Positions 12,501 to 24,321 are shown, counted from the first letter of the stretch. The stretch: 64,000 bases of DNA from Sternotherus odoratus (GCA_032164245.1 JAVMKO010000010.1:42802848-42866847); one strand, 5' to 3'. The notes: generated from the letters alone by a model not told the origin. Translations and numbers: made by a program.

Positions 12501-13742
12501 GTTGAGTGCTCTACCCAACTAGATAATGATTTCATGAGTATAATCAAGGGGACGAATTCAGACCCACTACAAAAGTGAAATTCCACTGTAGCCAGTGGAG
12601 TTCCATCTACTTCCAAGTCTGAGTTTGATCCCAAAATGACTAACAGATAATTAGAAAAAAATAAAACAGTTTCAGCTTTACACATGAAGCAGAAAAATCC
12701 AACAAACCATTCTGTATGAAATGGTTCACCGTGATTTTTCATGACAGTATTACACAATTGGAAACCTGTTAAAAGATTCCATTCCCCATAGCTTGAGGCT
12801 ATACTTGAAAAGATTTGTCCATGAATGCTTTAGTAGCGGTTATCCAAATCTGATTAATCAAACTGTCCTCTTCCAGCTTGAACACTGAACACTAATTCCC
12901 TTTTTGGCAACACAATCTCACTAGACGTCTTTCCCAGCTGTGGTACTACGCTTTATATACAAGAGCTTTTTCCCTTCAGGTCTGTTCAGATTTCCCCTTT
13001 GGTGCCAGCACTTGCAGGATGTTACACTGGAGGCATCATATTCATCCTGGTGAAACTCCATTTCAGTACACGAGGTACGTAAACTTAACAGAGTTCCAGA
13101 AAGGATGTATTTGATCCAGTGTGCTCCTATTAACCTCCTGCTATCCAGTCTCAGGGCTGTAGCAGTGCTATTTGATATCAAAAGTTGGAAGCAGACGCCC
13201 AGTTTGCCAACATTTCAGTGTTCCTCAGCTACAGAGACACTTGACTGCAGAGATTAGGGTATCCTGGCTTCAGAGGTTAGCTCTCTTTGCATCATCCTGT
13301 CATTCAAGCTGTGGCTGGAAGAACCCATGGTTCAATTCATGAAACTGAGGCAGAGGAACCCAACACAGGCTAATCATTCATTCAAGATTAATTTGTACTG
13401 GGCTGGCCCATGGGTGTTAGAGAGACTATCACAGACAGCAAGACCCTGCCTTCCCACTTAAATAGGGCAGGGCTACTATCAGTAGCAGCTCCTCAGGGTT
13501 GGAATTGCTGTTGTGAGACAGATACAGAATGGTCTTTACTCACTGAGGGGAAATTGACTCTGAGTTGGCAACAGGTCCCTGGATGGTCATTCAGACTGTC
13601 TCATCCCCACCGAGGCTGAGTAATTTTAACACAATGCACATTGCTTGCTGGGGCTGAGCAGGAAACTTGTGCCCTACTGATAGTCTAGGGTTGGACTACG
13701 TTTCAATGTAGCACACAAGCTGCCCCATCGTGCGGCACATAC

Positions 13743-14416
13743 CTGCTTTTACAGACACCGGAGACAAGTGAAAGCAGGAATGTCAGCAGCATACACACAG
13801 GCACAGAAGCCTGCTTCATCAGTTCCACGATAATACTGGCTTCCACTCCTTCTGACTGCCAGTGAGTCAGCTTGATGGGCCCATCATCGTATCTGTCTAT
13901 CATGAACAGTACCTTGCTCTTTGAAACTGTGTCAAACACAGCATCTAGTTTGGAGGCATCATTTCCCTTAGGCTCAGCAGACATGGTAAGGTTGTCTGTG
14001 GGATGGAGCTGAGAAAGCATTACTTTGCGCTGGTCATAATATACTAAGATGAATTCATCTTCCTTGGGGCTGCTGGGATATTTCTGAAAGATACAGCAGC
14101 TCCAAATCTTGCTGTCTCTCTCTTTGTTGAGCTGTATCCAGGGCTCATGGGAAAAGATTGTGCTGAGATCTTCCAGGAACTTGTCCAGGACCTCTTCCTT
14201 CTCCTGTTTGCTGTTACTCCATGAGCCCAGCACACACATATTGACCTGAGTCACCCGCTGGACTTCAGAGAGATACTGCTTCACCTGGCCAGGAATAAAA
14301 GGGAAGTGGACCACAGCGAGGACAACAGCAGAGTTCTGTTCTGGAATCCAACGGCCAATCAAAAGGCCACTTTCTGCTGTGGCACAGCAAGAGGGGAAGA
14401 AGACCTTAAGAACCAT
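13743..14416 (-). CDS. PIGQ: PIGQ first coding exon (GPI-GlcNAc transferase subunit Q)
   Basis: PIGQ (Gpi1 in yeast) is a membrane subunit of the ER complex that transfers GlcNAc from UDP-GlcNAc to phosphatidylinositol, the first step of GPI-anchor synthesis. The exon encodes residues 1-224 plus two bases of codon 225. It begins MVLKVFFPSCC and contains GRWIPEQNSAVVLAVVHFPF, FVYYDQR-like VYYDQRKVMLSQLH and LTHWQSEGVEAS, which align by eye with the N-terminal soluble part of vertebrate PIGQ; a hydrophobic stretch near the end (VCMLLTFLLSLVSGV) is the first likely membrane segment. The ATG at 14416-14414 matches the vertebrate start. A TTTGCAG acceptor would place the exon start at 14443 (alternative CCAG at 14426), leaving a short 5' UTR. 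The donor CAG|GTATGT lies at 13743/13742, phase 2. The longer open frame upstream is intron read-through. Confidence 0.95.
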
Positions 14417-14786
14417 GACAGCAATCCTGGAAGAATGTAATACCTGCAAATAAATACAAAAATAAAACAGAGACAGTGGGTAAGGAAAAAACAACAACAA
14501 ACGGAGTTTAATGAAAGCCATTGCTGAGGAGATCCAGTAAAAGTTCCAAAACGCCAAATTCAAAAGCAAACTGAGAGCTGCCTCTGCATTTTAGATTAAG
14601 AAGCTGACAATGGTGCTATTAGCCAAGTGGCATTTAAAGTCATAGGTGAAAGAGGGACTTGGCACATTTCTGAACACAGGCTCTTCAATTGACCTTGTAG
14701 TGGAGCTTCCAGCACAGGGGCATTTTGTGAGTGTTGGAATCATCTCTCATAACTCTGCACTAAGATCCATGCAACCTGCAGGACAG

Positions 14787-14850
14787 GCTTCAACCAGAGA
14801 TCCATCTAATCCAGTATCCTGTTTCTGACAGCAGCCAGCAGTACACAGCC
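14787..14850 (+). mobile_element. Repeat fragment, 'gatccatctaatccagtatc' family
   Basis: Matches the same family as the left part of 51225-51448, with 'cctgtttctgacagcagcc'. Confidence 0.4.
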
Positions 14851-15004
14851 CAGAGAAAAGAGCAGAAACCCTGACATGGATAGCTGTATAATAACCTGTC
14901 TATAGTGTAATGTTTCTCCCTAACTCCTTCAATTAGAAGTTGGCTTATGCCCTGAAACAAAAGGACTTATATCTTCACTTATGTCCTCGGAGGTTACACC
15001 CACT

Positions 15005-15120
15005 GTGTAACCTCAGTCATGTCACTTAACTTCTCTGTATCCCAGCTTCTCCACCTGTAAAATGATAACTGTTGATCTACTTCACAAATGGATTGGAAGG
15101 GTTAACTGATTAAAGTCTGA
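15005..15120 (+). mobile_element. MIR relic
   Basis: 'cagtcatgtcacttaacttc' followed by 'tccacctgtaaaatgataac'. Confidence 0.65.
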
Positions 15121-16734
15121 TTTGGTTCCTCAGATAGAAGGTCCTAAAGAAGGGCAAATATTATATTAATTTATTATCTCGGCTTTGCCAGCAGTCCCTG
15201 ACCAATCTGGAATCTAAAGTAGATTTCCCCCCCAATTTAAGGGAGAACACATTTCTATGGTTTTATAAATCGCCTTAACAATAAATAAATATATTTTGAG
15301 CCTTGAACTAGCTGACAATGTCTCTTTACATAATGCTGAAGCATCTAACAGAAATATAATTGCATTAAGGAGGGTGCTTCCTCAGAATAATCAGCATCCG
15401 GTAACTGTTGTCCTTTTCTGTCCTTCAGTGCTGTGCTAGGGATGTGAAAACTCCATGAATCCCTCAGGCTGGCATCTTTGTGATGGGAGCAGTCAAGTGG
15501 AAAGAGAAATACACAGTATATTTATAACATGTTGAGTACTCAGAACAGGGAAGTCCCTGGTGTGTGTGTGTGTGTTTTTCTCTCTATTTAATAAAGTTTA
15601 ACTGGCAATTTGCTATGGAAAAGATACACTTGTCTGTGATGGGGAGGGTGGTGGGGAACAATTAAGTCAAGTCACTTGACAAGTCACATAACCACCAGCC
15701 TGCCAAATGCAATGGTAGGAACTGACTGCTCATGGATGAATTCCTTTCAGCCCCTTGAAGCAGAAAGGTGAAGTTTTCTTGGCACGTGTTGGCGGTGGGG
15801 CAAGCACCACAATTGCTGCTATCAAAGGTGAATATCTCCTAGTTCCCAATTTTATCCATTATTTCACAACAGCTCAGGCCACCTTAATACCTGCATTAAA
15901 GAGGGTCCATGTGTGTGTTTCTGGGGATTTTTAGTGTAGTGACATAGGTGCAGAACTCTGAATGCTGCTAAACCCCCTTAGCTCCTGAGGGGAGCGAGTG
16001 CCTTGCCTCACTGTCTGACAATCCCCTCGGGCTGACTGCAAGAGCAGCATTCACAAGCCACAGAGGGAGTTACATCCTTCCCTCCTGGGCCAGAGGGATA
16101 ATTTCTGCTATGTGGAGCCTTTCAGGAAGTGGGATCTTAGAAGAACCTCAAATAATTACTAGTGAAAGGTGAATAAAATTGTAGAGGTTACTAACAATAC
16201 CATAGACTGTTAAAATGGAAACATGGCATAGGTAGGGATTTTTTTTTCCAAATGGTGACACTTATCCTGCCAGTGCACCTTTAAAGATGAATTTTTATTT
16301 TTAATTTTTCAGGTAGTGTCAGCAGTTTTTAAAGTGCTATTAGAGATTTCCAGTGTCCTCTGTTACTCTCCCTCCACAGAGTCATTGTCAATTCAACCAT
16401 CATTTTAGAAACAGATTGCTTTTTCATGTAGCTTTAATATTAATTTTGTTCTCAACTTTTTATAACTGCCACTAAGAAGAATGACAGTAAAATTTCTCTA
16501 TTTTTCCCTTTTCTATTTGGGAAACATTGATTCTATTTCTTTCCCCCACAATTAACCTGGATTTATTTACCGTCTTGATTGTGCATGAATATAAATAACA
16601 ACACAGCTCTGAATGTGTGTTTGTTAACTGCTGGAAATCAAACAGAGGGAGTTCAGATATTACTTTTAAGGGGACAAGTAATATCTCTAGAGCAGGAAAA
16701 TAAATTGGATTATGTTAATAGATTACTGCAACAT

Positions 16735-16830
16735 ATTATAGTAATCAGGGAACCGACCTGGAAACTCATGAGACCTGGGCTGTATTTCCAACTCTGTCAG
16801 TGACTTGCAGTGTAAACTGCCTCATTCATT
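16735..16830 (+). mobile_element. MIR relic
   Basis: 'gagacctgggctgtatttcc' then 'ctctgtcagtgacttgcagt'. Confidence 0.45.
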
Positions 16831-17523
16831 TTAATATCTGAAAACTAAGTATTATATTTTAAATGTCACCACGACCTAGTATTTCATTGCTGATCATTTT
16901 AGCAGAAACATCCACAAAATGTATTTATTCTATCAAAGTCCCAAACTAGTGCTCCCTCATAGATGACTGCTTCTTTGATGTCCCCACCTTCCTCTAGCCC
17001 TCAGACTTTTCCAGTGAAGTTATACATTGCCACTATGAAAATCCTTGGAATACTGGAAATGGAAAGTGTGGGGACACCATATAATAAATGCATTAATATA
17101 AACATAAACAAAGATTAAGGTCCTGATTGCATAATTCATACTCAACTCATTAAATATCTTGATATTTTAAGGTACCATTTTCTGCTTTTCAAATCTGACT
17201 TTTTCCTAAGGGATCTAAGCTTCAGAGAAAGCATTCCTAGAGGCCTGCCTGGGTCAGAGGACTGGTAATGGACATAGAGCATTATAGTGTTGCCAGCTCA
17301 AATCCAGTACTGGTTGGAAGTGAGTGAAAACTGCTACTGTCGTTGGATGTTCAGTTGCCTCTATGAAATGTGTGGTGATCTCCTTCTGCCTCCCTAGCAT
17401 TACTTCTGTCCACATCATAAAACCACCTCAACAACTGGCAGCACTTAGCTGACAAGGTGGTTATCTCAGCTGAGAGGCCAAAGACCGAATGAGCCTGAAC
17501 TCCCTTCTCACCCCTAGATTTAA

Positions 17524-17645
17524 GATTAGCAGCCGTGTTAGTCTGTACCTGTAAATAAGATGAGGAAGACTTTGTAGCACCTTAGAGACTAACCAGTTTA
17601 TTTCAGCATAAGCTTTCGTGGATTTCTAGATTGCATCCATTCTGG
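17524..17645 (+). mobile_element. Turtle-type SINE
   Basis: It has the sequence order AGCAGCCGTGTTAGTCTGTA, CACCTTAGAGACTAACCAG, GCATAAGCTTTCGTGG, which is the arrangement of the abundant cryptodiran turtle SINE. The tail is partly changed. Confidence 0.75.
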
Positions 17646-18576
17646 AGATGAATACAAGGGTGTCAGGCTAGTATCATGCAAGAGCACAAAATCCACTTCC
17701 AACCCCACAAGAGAGTTCCTCGTTCAAATACTGCTCTGTGAGCTGGCTGCCACCAAGCTGCCTCCTAGCTTTCAACAGGCAGGAGAGTTCTCTGCCTCCA
17801 GAACTGGCATATAAACTGTGGAGCCTTTGGCAGAGGAAACTCTCCAGCTAGCATCTAGAGCACCAGCCTGGAGGACCAATATGTACACGCACAGGACTGG
17901 TGTACACTGTAATTTCCTTCAGGCTGGCAGAAATAAACAGACTAGCTCACTAGGCTTCATTTAAACTCCTTTATGGTTATATATGTACTGCATGGCTCTT
18001 GCTAGAGTATTTCATTCTAGTGAGGAAATCACTTGTGGGACATTTCAGCCCCTTTGTTTTAATGAGTTCTTGCCACCAGCTCAGATGGCTTTGGCTTGCC
18101 AGAGGTAGGGGAACCACCAGACCCTGGGATCTGTGCAGAGTAAGAAAGGACTGAAGCACAGGGGATGAAGGAGCCTGACTGTGGGTGCCCAGTGTCTCTG
18201 ACCCCATCCGGGTCGCCAGAACATACAGGGGAGCTGCCAGCATCGGGGAATGGAGGATACAGTACAAAGACACGAGACAGACATGCCCTTCACCAGATCA
18301 ATGAAACAGAGGACAGCAGATTACAATAACCCCTCCTCAACCGATATACTCCACATACTTTCCCTTGCAGCCCCCACCATCACTGTGTACCCATAGTTCA
18401 TACCACAGCGCCACCCTTTGCCTGCCGTCACGACACCAACTCTCCCCACTGACCTCAATCCCCTAGCGTGATCCCCCCGTGTGACCCCCTCCAGCCTCAC
18501 CACCATGACTTCCTCCCACTCTCCACACGAGCCCCCCTCCCTACAACCCACGCCCTCCCCTTCACCCCCAAAGTAC

Positions 18577-18830
18577 CTTCTCCGCCCTCCACCGCAGGGA
18601 GTGACTCTCTCCGACCCCGGTCAAACAGACACGGACCCTCGTGACATTCAAGCCACTTCCGGGTGTTGCTGGCGAGTTGCTAGGCGACGTGGTCTGCCGC
18701 TCGGAGGACTCCGTGCTGTCCGCTCCCCAATGGGTCCCGGGCAGGCACCGGAATCCGTGGCTCTAAGATTCCGCTGCCTGCAACGCTCCACCCCTCTCAG
18801 AGGTACCCGCCTCGGCTCCCCTGAATAGGA
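18577..18830 (-). promoter_or_regulatory. PIGQ: Probable PIGQ promoter and non-coding exon 1 (CpG-rich)
   Basis: This is a short CpG-dense island in otherwise CpG-poor sequence, 4.1 kb upstream of the first PIGQ coding exon. It holds an ETS-type site CACTTCCGGG (18654-18663), an X-box-like near-palindrome GTTGCTAGGCGAC (18676-18688) and a CCAAT box (18727-18731). There is no TATA box. On the minus strand a GAAG|GTACTT donor candidate at 18577/18576 could end a 5' non-coding exon spliced to 14443. The combination is typical of housekeeping CpG-island promoters, some of which fire in both directions. The assignment to PIGQ is inferred from position and strand. Confidence 0.6.
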
Positions 18831-19364
18831 GGAGCCTGATTTGTCAGTGGGATGGGAGTGTGGGGTTAATATAAGGCCAGCAGCTTCCACCCCTCCCACT
18901 CGTGATGCCTTGGAAAGGGGAGTGGGCACCCTGCAGCACTGCACATCTGCCCCCCAGGGCCATCTTTCACCCCCAAAGTTCCTCTATGAGCACCAGATAT
19001 GTTGTCACTGGCCGGGGTGCCTGTGGGCACCCAGCCAAAGGGGAGGTGCTGGGTGGGTGGGTGGGGGGTGTCTGATAATACCAGCATCAGTCACCCTCAA
19101 TGACTGTAAACCATGACTCACATGAGGCACAAAAGTCAAGAGCTTGGCTTTAAAACAATAATTTGGGGTCCTTGATTTGGCTGCAGCCTTTTGAACCTTT
19201 CTTTAGGCCACACTTGGGGCATGTTTCTAGGCTTTTTTTCTGCAACCATGAGGGCTAGAAGCTTTCCTGGAGCTCAACACAGAGAAGGGTAAGAAGTGAC
19301 TTGATCACAGCTTAATTATCTTCATGGAGAAAATTTTTTTGACACTCTAGTCTTGTAGACAAAG

Positions 19365-19555
19365 GAGGTCATAGTGGATGCTCCATCACTGGCAATTTTT
19401 AAATCAAGACTGGATTTTTGATTTTTGATTTATTTATTTAAGATCTGCCTTAGTTCAAACATGAATTAATTCAGTGAAGTCCTCTGGCCTGTTTTATGAG
19501 GTCAAACTAGGAGATCATAGTTGTCCTTTCCGGCCATATAATCTACAAACCGATA
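19365..19555 (+). mobile_element. CR1 LINE 3' end
   Basis: Reads 'ggatgctccatcactggcaa', 'gttcaaacatgaattaattc' and 'tgaggtcaaactaggagatc', the CR1 3' UTR order. Confidence 0.75.
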
Positions 19556-20148
19556 CAAATCTCACCTTTTATTTAAAAAAGAAAGAAAAAGAAAGTTTCT
19601 AGTCATGATGCTTGAAGAGAAAAGCCTGAAAATGTGACTCAGTTTCACCCTGAAGTCTCAAAAACAGGAGGCAAATACAAAAATACCTTTTGAGGGTTTT
19701 TTGTATTTAAAAACTCACAATTTTTAAGCTGGTCTCATGATTTTGTGTGTGGGTGGAAGGTGGGGCTAACATTACTTTTCAATGCTAGGATCTGGCAAAC
19801 TGTGTCATGCCAGCTTCACATTGAAATGTCATTTGTTGACACAACAACATGAGGTAAGTGTTCCAGAGTGAACATCATGCCTTCCCAGTACCCAAATCTA
19901 TAGTCTCAAACTCTCCAAAGTGGCAGTTCCATGGATACAGGCTGCTGGCTTGTCTCCCCAACCCAGGACATGCTCACTGCAACGCCTAAGTCTCTACCTT
20001 CCTGCAGGGGTCTGTTTATTAACTCAAACACAAAATAGGCAAAACACCAAAACAGCGCAATTCCTTTGCCCACCCTGGCATACAGCTCCCAGAGTTTTCA
20101 CCCTGGCCTCTGCCAGGGCTGAAAGAACCATTGCATCTTTCCCTTCCA

Positions 20149-20268
20149 GAGTGACCAGATGTCACGATTTTATAGGGACAGTCCCAATTTTTGGGTCATT
20201 TTCTCATATAGGCTCCCACTCCCCCCCCCACCCCCCCCACAATTTTTCACACTTGCTGTCTGGTCACC
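20149..20268 (+). mobile_element. Short DNA element, GTGACCAGAT family, copy 1
   Basis: Inverted ends AGTGACCAGATGTC and TGTCTGGTCACCT enclose 'tttatagggacagtccc' and a C-rich tract. Confidence 0.75.
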
Positions 20269-20474
20269 TTCCGGTCAGCCCCACACCCTTGCTCCAGAGC
20301 CTACTGCAGGAGCACATCTCCCTCCAGCCCTTCCTATAAGCTGAGCCTGCTCAGCCTTTACAAGAGCTGGGTCTGATAATTGAATAGGGCTGGCTAGCCA
20401 CAGGCTCCATGGCTCTTAAAGGGGCAGGCTATCATGTTACATTAACGAGGCTGATTGTGGTTCTGGAGGTAAGC

Positions 20475-20596
20475 TAGGGTGACCAGACAGCAAATGTGAA
20501 AAATCAGGACAGGGGGTGGGGGATATTAGGAGCCTATATAAGAAAAAGACCCCCAAATCAGGACTGTCCCTATAAAATCAGGACATCTGGTCACTA
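20475..20596 (-). mobile_element. Short DNA element, GTGACCAGAT family, copy 2
   Basis: Ends AGGGTGACCAGACAGC and ACATCTGGTCACT; the core is the reverse complement of copy 1 ('gggactgtccctataaa' type). Confidence 0.75.
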
Positions 20597-20829
20597 AGGC
20601 AAGTACTGGGGAGATCTGTCTTAGGGAGCAGGTATCCTGCAGTTACACCTGTCAGCACTTTTGTGCATAAAGTTTTCCAGCCCCAAAATATGGTTTTACA
20701 AACACTGAGTTTTTTTCACGGGAAAGTGTCGATTAAACCCCAAAACAATCAACCAAAACGTACAGAATGAAGATTGGTCATTAAATGTTTCTTGCAGGGT
20801 AATGCAGGATTGTTGTAACTCTGTCAGTC

Positions 20830-20935
20830 TCAGAATATCAGAGAGACAAGGTGGGTGAGGTACTCTTGCTGTGTAAGCTCGAAAGTTTGTCTCTCACCAA
20901 TAGAAGTTGGTCCAATAAAAGATTTTACCTCACCT
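20830..20935 (+). mobile_element. SINE with inverted tail segment
   Basis: The head (CTCTGTCAGTCTCAGAATAT, GAGACAAGGTGGGTGAGGTA) runs forward. The following part (GTGTAAGCTCGAAAGTTTGT, GAAGTTGGTCCAATAAAAG) is the reverse complement of the usual tail of this family. A DNA element (20936-21070) abuts it. Confidence 0.55.
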
Positions 20936-21070
20936 AGGGTGACCAGTTGTCCCGATTTTATAGGGACAGTCCTGATTTTTGGGTCTCTTTCTTATATGGG
21001 CTTCTATTACCTCCCCCCCCCCCACACACACACCATCCCGATTTTTTCACATTTGCTGCCTGGTCACCCT
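20936..21070 (+). mobile_element. Short DNA element, GTGACCAGAT family, copy 3
   Basis: Ends AGGGTGACCAGTTGTC and GCCTGGTCACCCT; same orientation as copy 1, with a pure C run of about ten bases. Confidence 0.75.
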
Positions 21071-21595
21071 ATATCTTATCTCTCTTGTGGGAAAAATGTC
21101 AGTTTTCTAACCAGCTCTGCTTGCTGTGTCCTATGCTGTGAGCACAGTCCACTGCCCTGTGACCCAGCCCATCCTTGCATTCCTCTCAGATTGTCATGCA
21201 TGTTGCCACCACAGCACTTCCTACCCGAGTCATGTTATGCAGGTAGCAGAAGTTCCAGTGCAAAACGTAGGTCTCTCCCGCATAGTAGGGTGGAATACTG
21301 CCCTAAGACACTGTCCTAGTCTTGGGGTTCTTTCCTTTTTTATCAGCATCTCTTGATTTCTTCTTCCCCCCATATTTTAGCAACTAAGAGGAGCAGCAGA
21401 CTGAGAAGGATGCCATAGCAGCCACATCCTCTTGAGCATCTGGGTGGAGATCCTCAAAGGTATTAGGCTTCTAACTTCCACTGAAATGCGTATATCAAGC
21501 CTGCAAAGAGGAAACTCAGTCAGGGACAATTGTGAGAGAACTACCTCCTCACCTGCATCTTTCCTAGGCTTCGGGTTACCCAAGGGCAGGGAGTG

Positions 21596-21660
21596 CATTG
21601 CCACAAGTATTTCTCCTTTTATTTATGGATACAGACTAACAGGGCTGCTAATCTTAAATA
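21596..21660 (-). mobile_element. Turtle-type SINE head fragment
   Basis: The minus strand reads GATTAGCAGCCCTGTTAGTC and TGTATCCATAAATAAAAGG, the 5' part of the same SINE. Confidence 0.65.
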
Positions 21661-22323
21661 AATTCAAACTGTAACTGCTCTGAGCCTACTGATAAGGACA
21701 AGCTGCCTGGCTTAACTCTCCAAATGCTGGACCCAATTGGTGTAACCAGGTCTGCATCCCTGAAAAAGCTAGTGGACCAACTTCAGCCCTAGGGCCCCAT
21801 TCTTCCCCTCCCCCTAAAAGGTATGAGTAACTCCCATTGATCTAGGGAGCTGCTCTCACCTTGTGGTGGGTTAATTGGGCCACTGGTGTAAGTCTATGAA
21901 TGATAATGGAGTCACCTCTGAGCGAATTTGGCTTCCTAGCTTTTTCAAAGTACTCATACTCCTTCTGGCTCATATACACATAGTCCACCCCCATCCTCAC
22001 TTCCTCAGACTGGCTTAGACTGGAACATGCATAAAGAGTGATCATGTCTTTGGAACCCCAAACCAGGACTCCTTTCTGAAGGCTGGCCTGGCTTAGGGAC
22101 TGTGGAGAATACACAAGGCTTTTGGATCACTCTGGAGTAAAGGGGAAAATAGCAAAGAGTTTGGGAGCAAGGGGGATCTTATGCTGGGGTTCAGATCTCT
22201 GGGGAATGGAAGGACATGGTGTGGGGAACATGTAACATGCAGAGTGGGTGGAAGAACATGTTTTTAGGGAGAACATGTTCTGCATTTTGGGGGAGAGGGT
22301 AAAATGGGCTCAGTCAGGGCCAC

Positions 22324-22662
22324 CAGTGCTTAATTTCTGCCGTGGTTTGCCAGGGCTGAGCCCTGGCACCTCTAGGCTTGGCATCAGAGCCCCGGCATCT
22401 CTGGCCTTGCTAGTTTACAGCCCTGGCACCTCTAGGCTTGGCATCAGAGCCCCGGCACCTCTGGCCTTGCTAGTTTATAGCCCTGGCACCTCTAGGCTTG
22501 GCAGTTCAGAGCCCCAGCGCCTCTGGCCTTGGCAGTTGATAGTCCTGGAACCTTTAGGCTTAGCAATTCAGGGCCCCGGAACCTCTGGCTTGCCGCATCA
22601 GTTATGAAAGTAAAAAAAATTGCTTGATCCCTGGCACCTCTTTTATTACAAATTAAGCACTG
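22324..22662. mobile_element. hAT-type MITE with internal minisatellite
   Basis: Perfect 13-bp inverted ends CAGTGCTTAATTT / AAATTAAGCACTG are flanked by AGGGCCAC and AGGACCAC (7 of 8 identical). The interior is a tandem array of 'agccctggcacctctaggct'-type units, about 60-65 bp, four copies. Confidence 0.85.
22362..22600. repeat. Minisatellite, about 60-bp unit, about four copies
   Basis: Units share GGCACCTCTAGGCTTGGCA and AGAGCCCCGGCACCTCTGG. The first two copies are nearly identical and later ones drift. The array is confined to the hAT element. Confidence 0.85.
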
Positions 22663-23060
22663 AGGACCACCTCCCCTCAGGTCTCTTCTAGATCCAGAAC
22701 TGTGCAAGGGAGACTCTCCAAGACACTATGGGGGAAACCAGGCCCCAGGTGTTGCCTCTACTCTTGCCTCACCCCTTAAGTGGCGTTGGGGAAAAGCTTG
22801 CAGAGAGGAGCCAGCCAGAGACTCTAGCTGGTAGAAGGGGAAGCATCCCAAAGTAGGGACCTCAGAGAACTCGCTACAGTTCTGAATGGACTTTCTCTGC
22901 CCTGCACGAATGGTTGTTTGCTCCAAACCTCACTCTCCTTCACAGCCTCATCACCTCAGTTTCAGTCTCCTGTCCCCTTACCCTTTTCTCCCCCACCTTA
23001 TCTCCCTCGCCTCCTTCCCTTCTATATCTGCTCTCCCTTCACTTTTCTTTCCCTCTAGTG

Positions 23061-23396
23061 CGGGGTTTCTCAAACTGGGGGTCACGACCCCCTGGGGGGG
23101 GTTACCGAGCACTCCCCAGGGGGTCGCGAGCTCCTGCCACCACAACTCGCGGCGGCGGGGCTGGGGGGGCGGCGGGGCTGGGGGGGGGGCGGCGCACACC
23201 CGGCAGCCTGCACGCAGCGGCGGGGACTGGGACAGCGGGCGGCGGACCCGGCAGCCCGCCGGGGGAGAGGGAGGGGAGAGAAGAAGGTCCACTCGTTTTT
23301 TTTTTTTAAAGTTCTGTGGCTTTTCGGCGGAGGGGTCGCGCCCCCCCGCCGGAGCACAAAAAGGGGTCGCAGTCTCAACAAGTTTGAGAACCGCTG
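23061..23396. mobile_element. hAT-type MITE, TTCTCAAAC family
   Basis: Ends CGGGGTTTCTCAAACTGG and AAGTTTGAGAACCGCTG, with exact flanking repeat CTCTAGTG (23053-23060, 23397-23404). The core is CpG- and G-rich (23140-23270). Open frames reading across it are artefacts. Confidence 0.85.
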
Positions 23397-24283
23397 CTCT
23401 AGTGGGTCCCCTCCTAGCTAAGCCTATGCAGAAAAAAAAAATCCATGGCACTTCTGGTAACATGCTGTTTGCTGCCAGCATGCTGTTCACTCTGCTGGTG
23501 TGTTCTAAGCCATCCCCTGCCCTGGATCTGTCTTGTCTAGTTATATGGTGAGAGAGGCTGTGTCTGTGCAGTGCCTCGCACAATGGGACCCCATTATTGG
23601 CTGGCCCTTAGCCACTGCTGTAATAGATACGATTAACAATCATAATATGTGGAGGTGGTGAGGGGAGCCATTCATAATCTTTTCCTCCCCATATTGCACC
23701 ACCTAGCTACCTGTCTAGCTCTTCCCGGGTCATCTCCCCCTCATCTTTGATCCTGTCCTGGGAGGGAGCCTGGGGTCTGGTTCAAAGTATGGCAGCTTGG
23801 TGGGTGCCCTGGCTGTGCATGAGGGAAAGTCTTCCCCATGGTTCACCTGGGGTGAAAGAAGCAAGACTGGATTCGATCGTTCTCTTAAATCAGCCAGATG
23901 GAGTCAAATCTAGCGCCTGATGTAACTCTACCATGGCCTGGGTGATGTGGGAGTGAGTGGGACCTGAACAGCATACTCCAGCTACTTGTGCGTCAATTAC
24001 AAAACCTGGGGAGGGCTGTGAAATGACCATAACCCACACAACCCCTCCTGGGTGGGACACCCTCTTCCTTCCCTTCCACACCCCTTCTGCAGCATGTTGC
24101 CCTTTGCTGATAAGGTTTGTGTGCACGCTTCACACACTCCTGCTCTGGGCTGTCCAAGGTGGCAGACAATTGTGGCCTGATAGAAGGGCTCAACCCTAGC
24201 TGAGGGGTTTGCGATGCTCACTGCCAGTTGCGGAGTGTGTTTGTGCAACATTCACTACAGAACTATGGGGTAGTCAATGACAT

Positions 24284-24284
24284 T

Positions 24285-24321
<37 letters not shown>

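Larger units (their letters stand above)
6231..13742 (-). other. PIGQ: PIGQ intron between first and second coding exons
   Basis: The intron is 7.5 kb and bounded by GT/AG sites. Recognisable contents are a mariner-like MITE (about 9115-9345), a larger MITE (about 9560-10200), a G-rich repeat block (about 11070-12280) and a MIR relic (about 12375-12500). In 6.3-9.1 kb and 12.5-13.7 kb I see no element or exon I can name. Confidence 0.8.
14444..18576 (-). other. PIGQ intron 1 (inferred)
   Basis: This is AT-richer sequence without supported coding exons. It contains MIR relics near 15.0 and 16.7 kb, a (TG)n tract at about 15558-15575 and a turtle SINE at 17524-17645. The intron assignment depends on the promoter call. 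Confidence 0.5.

Noticed and set aside
22362..22600. CRISPR-like spaced repeats
   Set aside because: The units are contiguous and degenerate with no unique spacers, inside a vertebrate hAT element.
22886..23583. Frames of 221 (+) and 201 (-) codons
   Set aside because: They run through the CpG-rich hAT element 23061-23396. There is no splice logic or recognisable domain.
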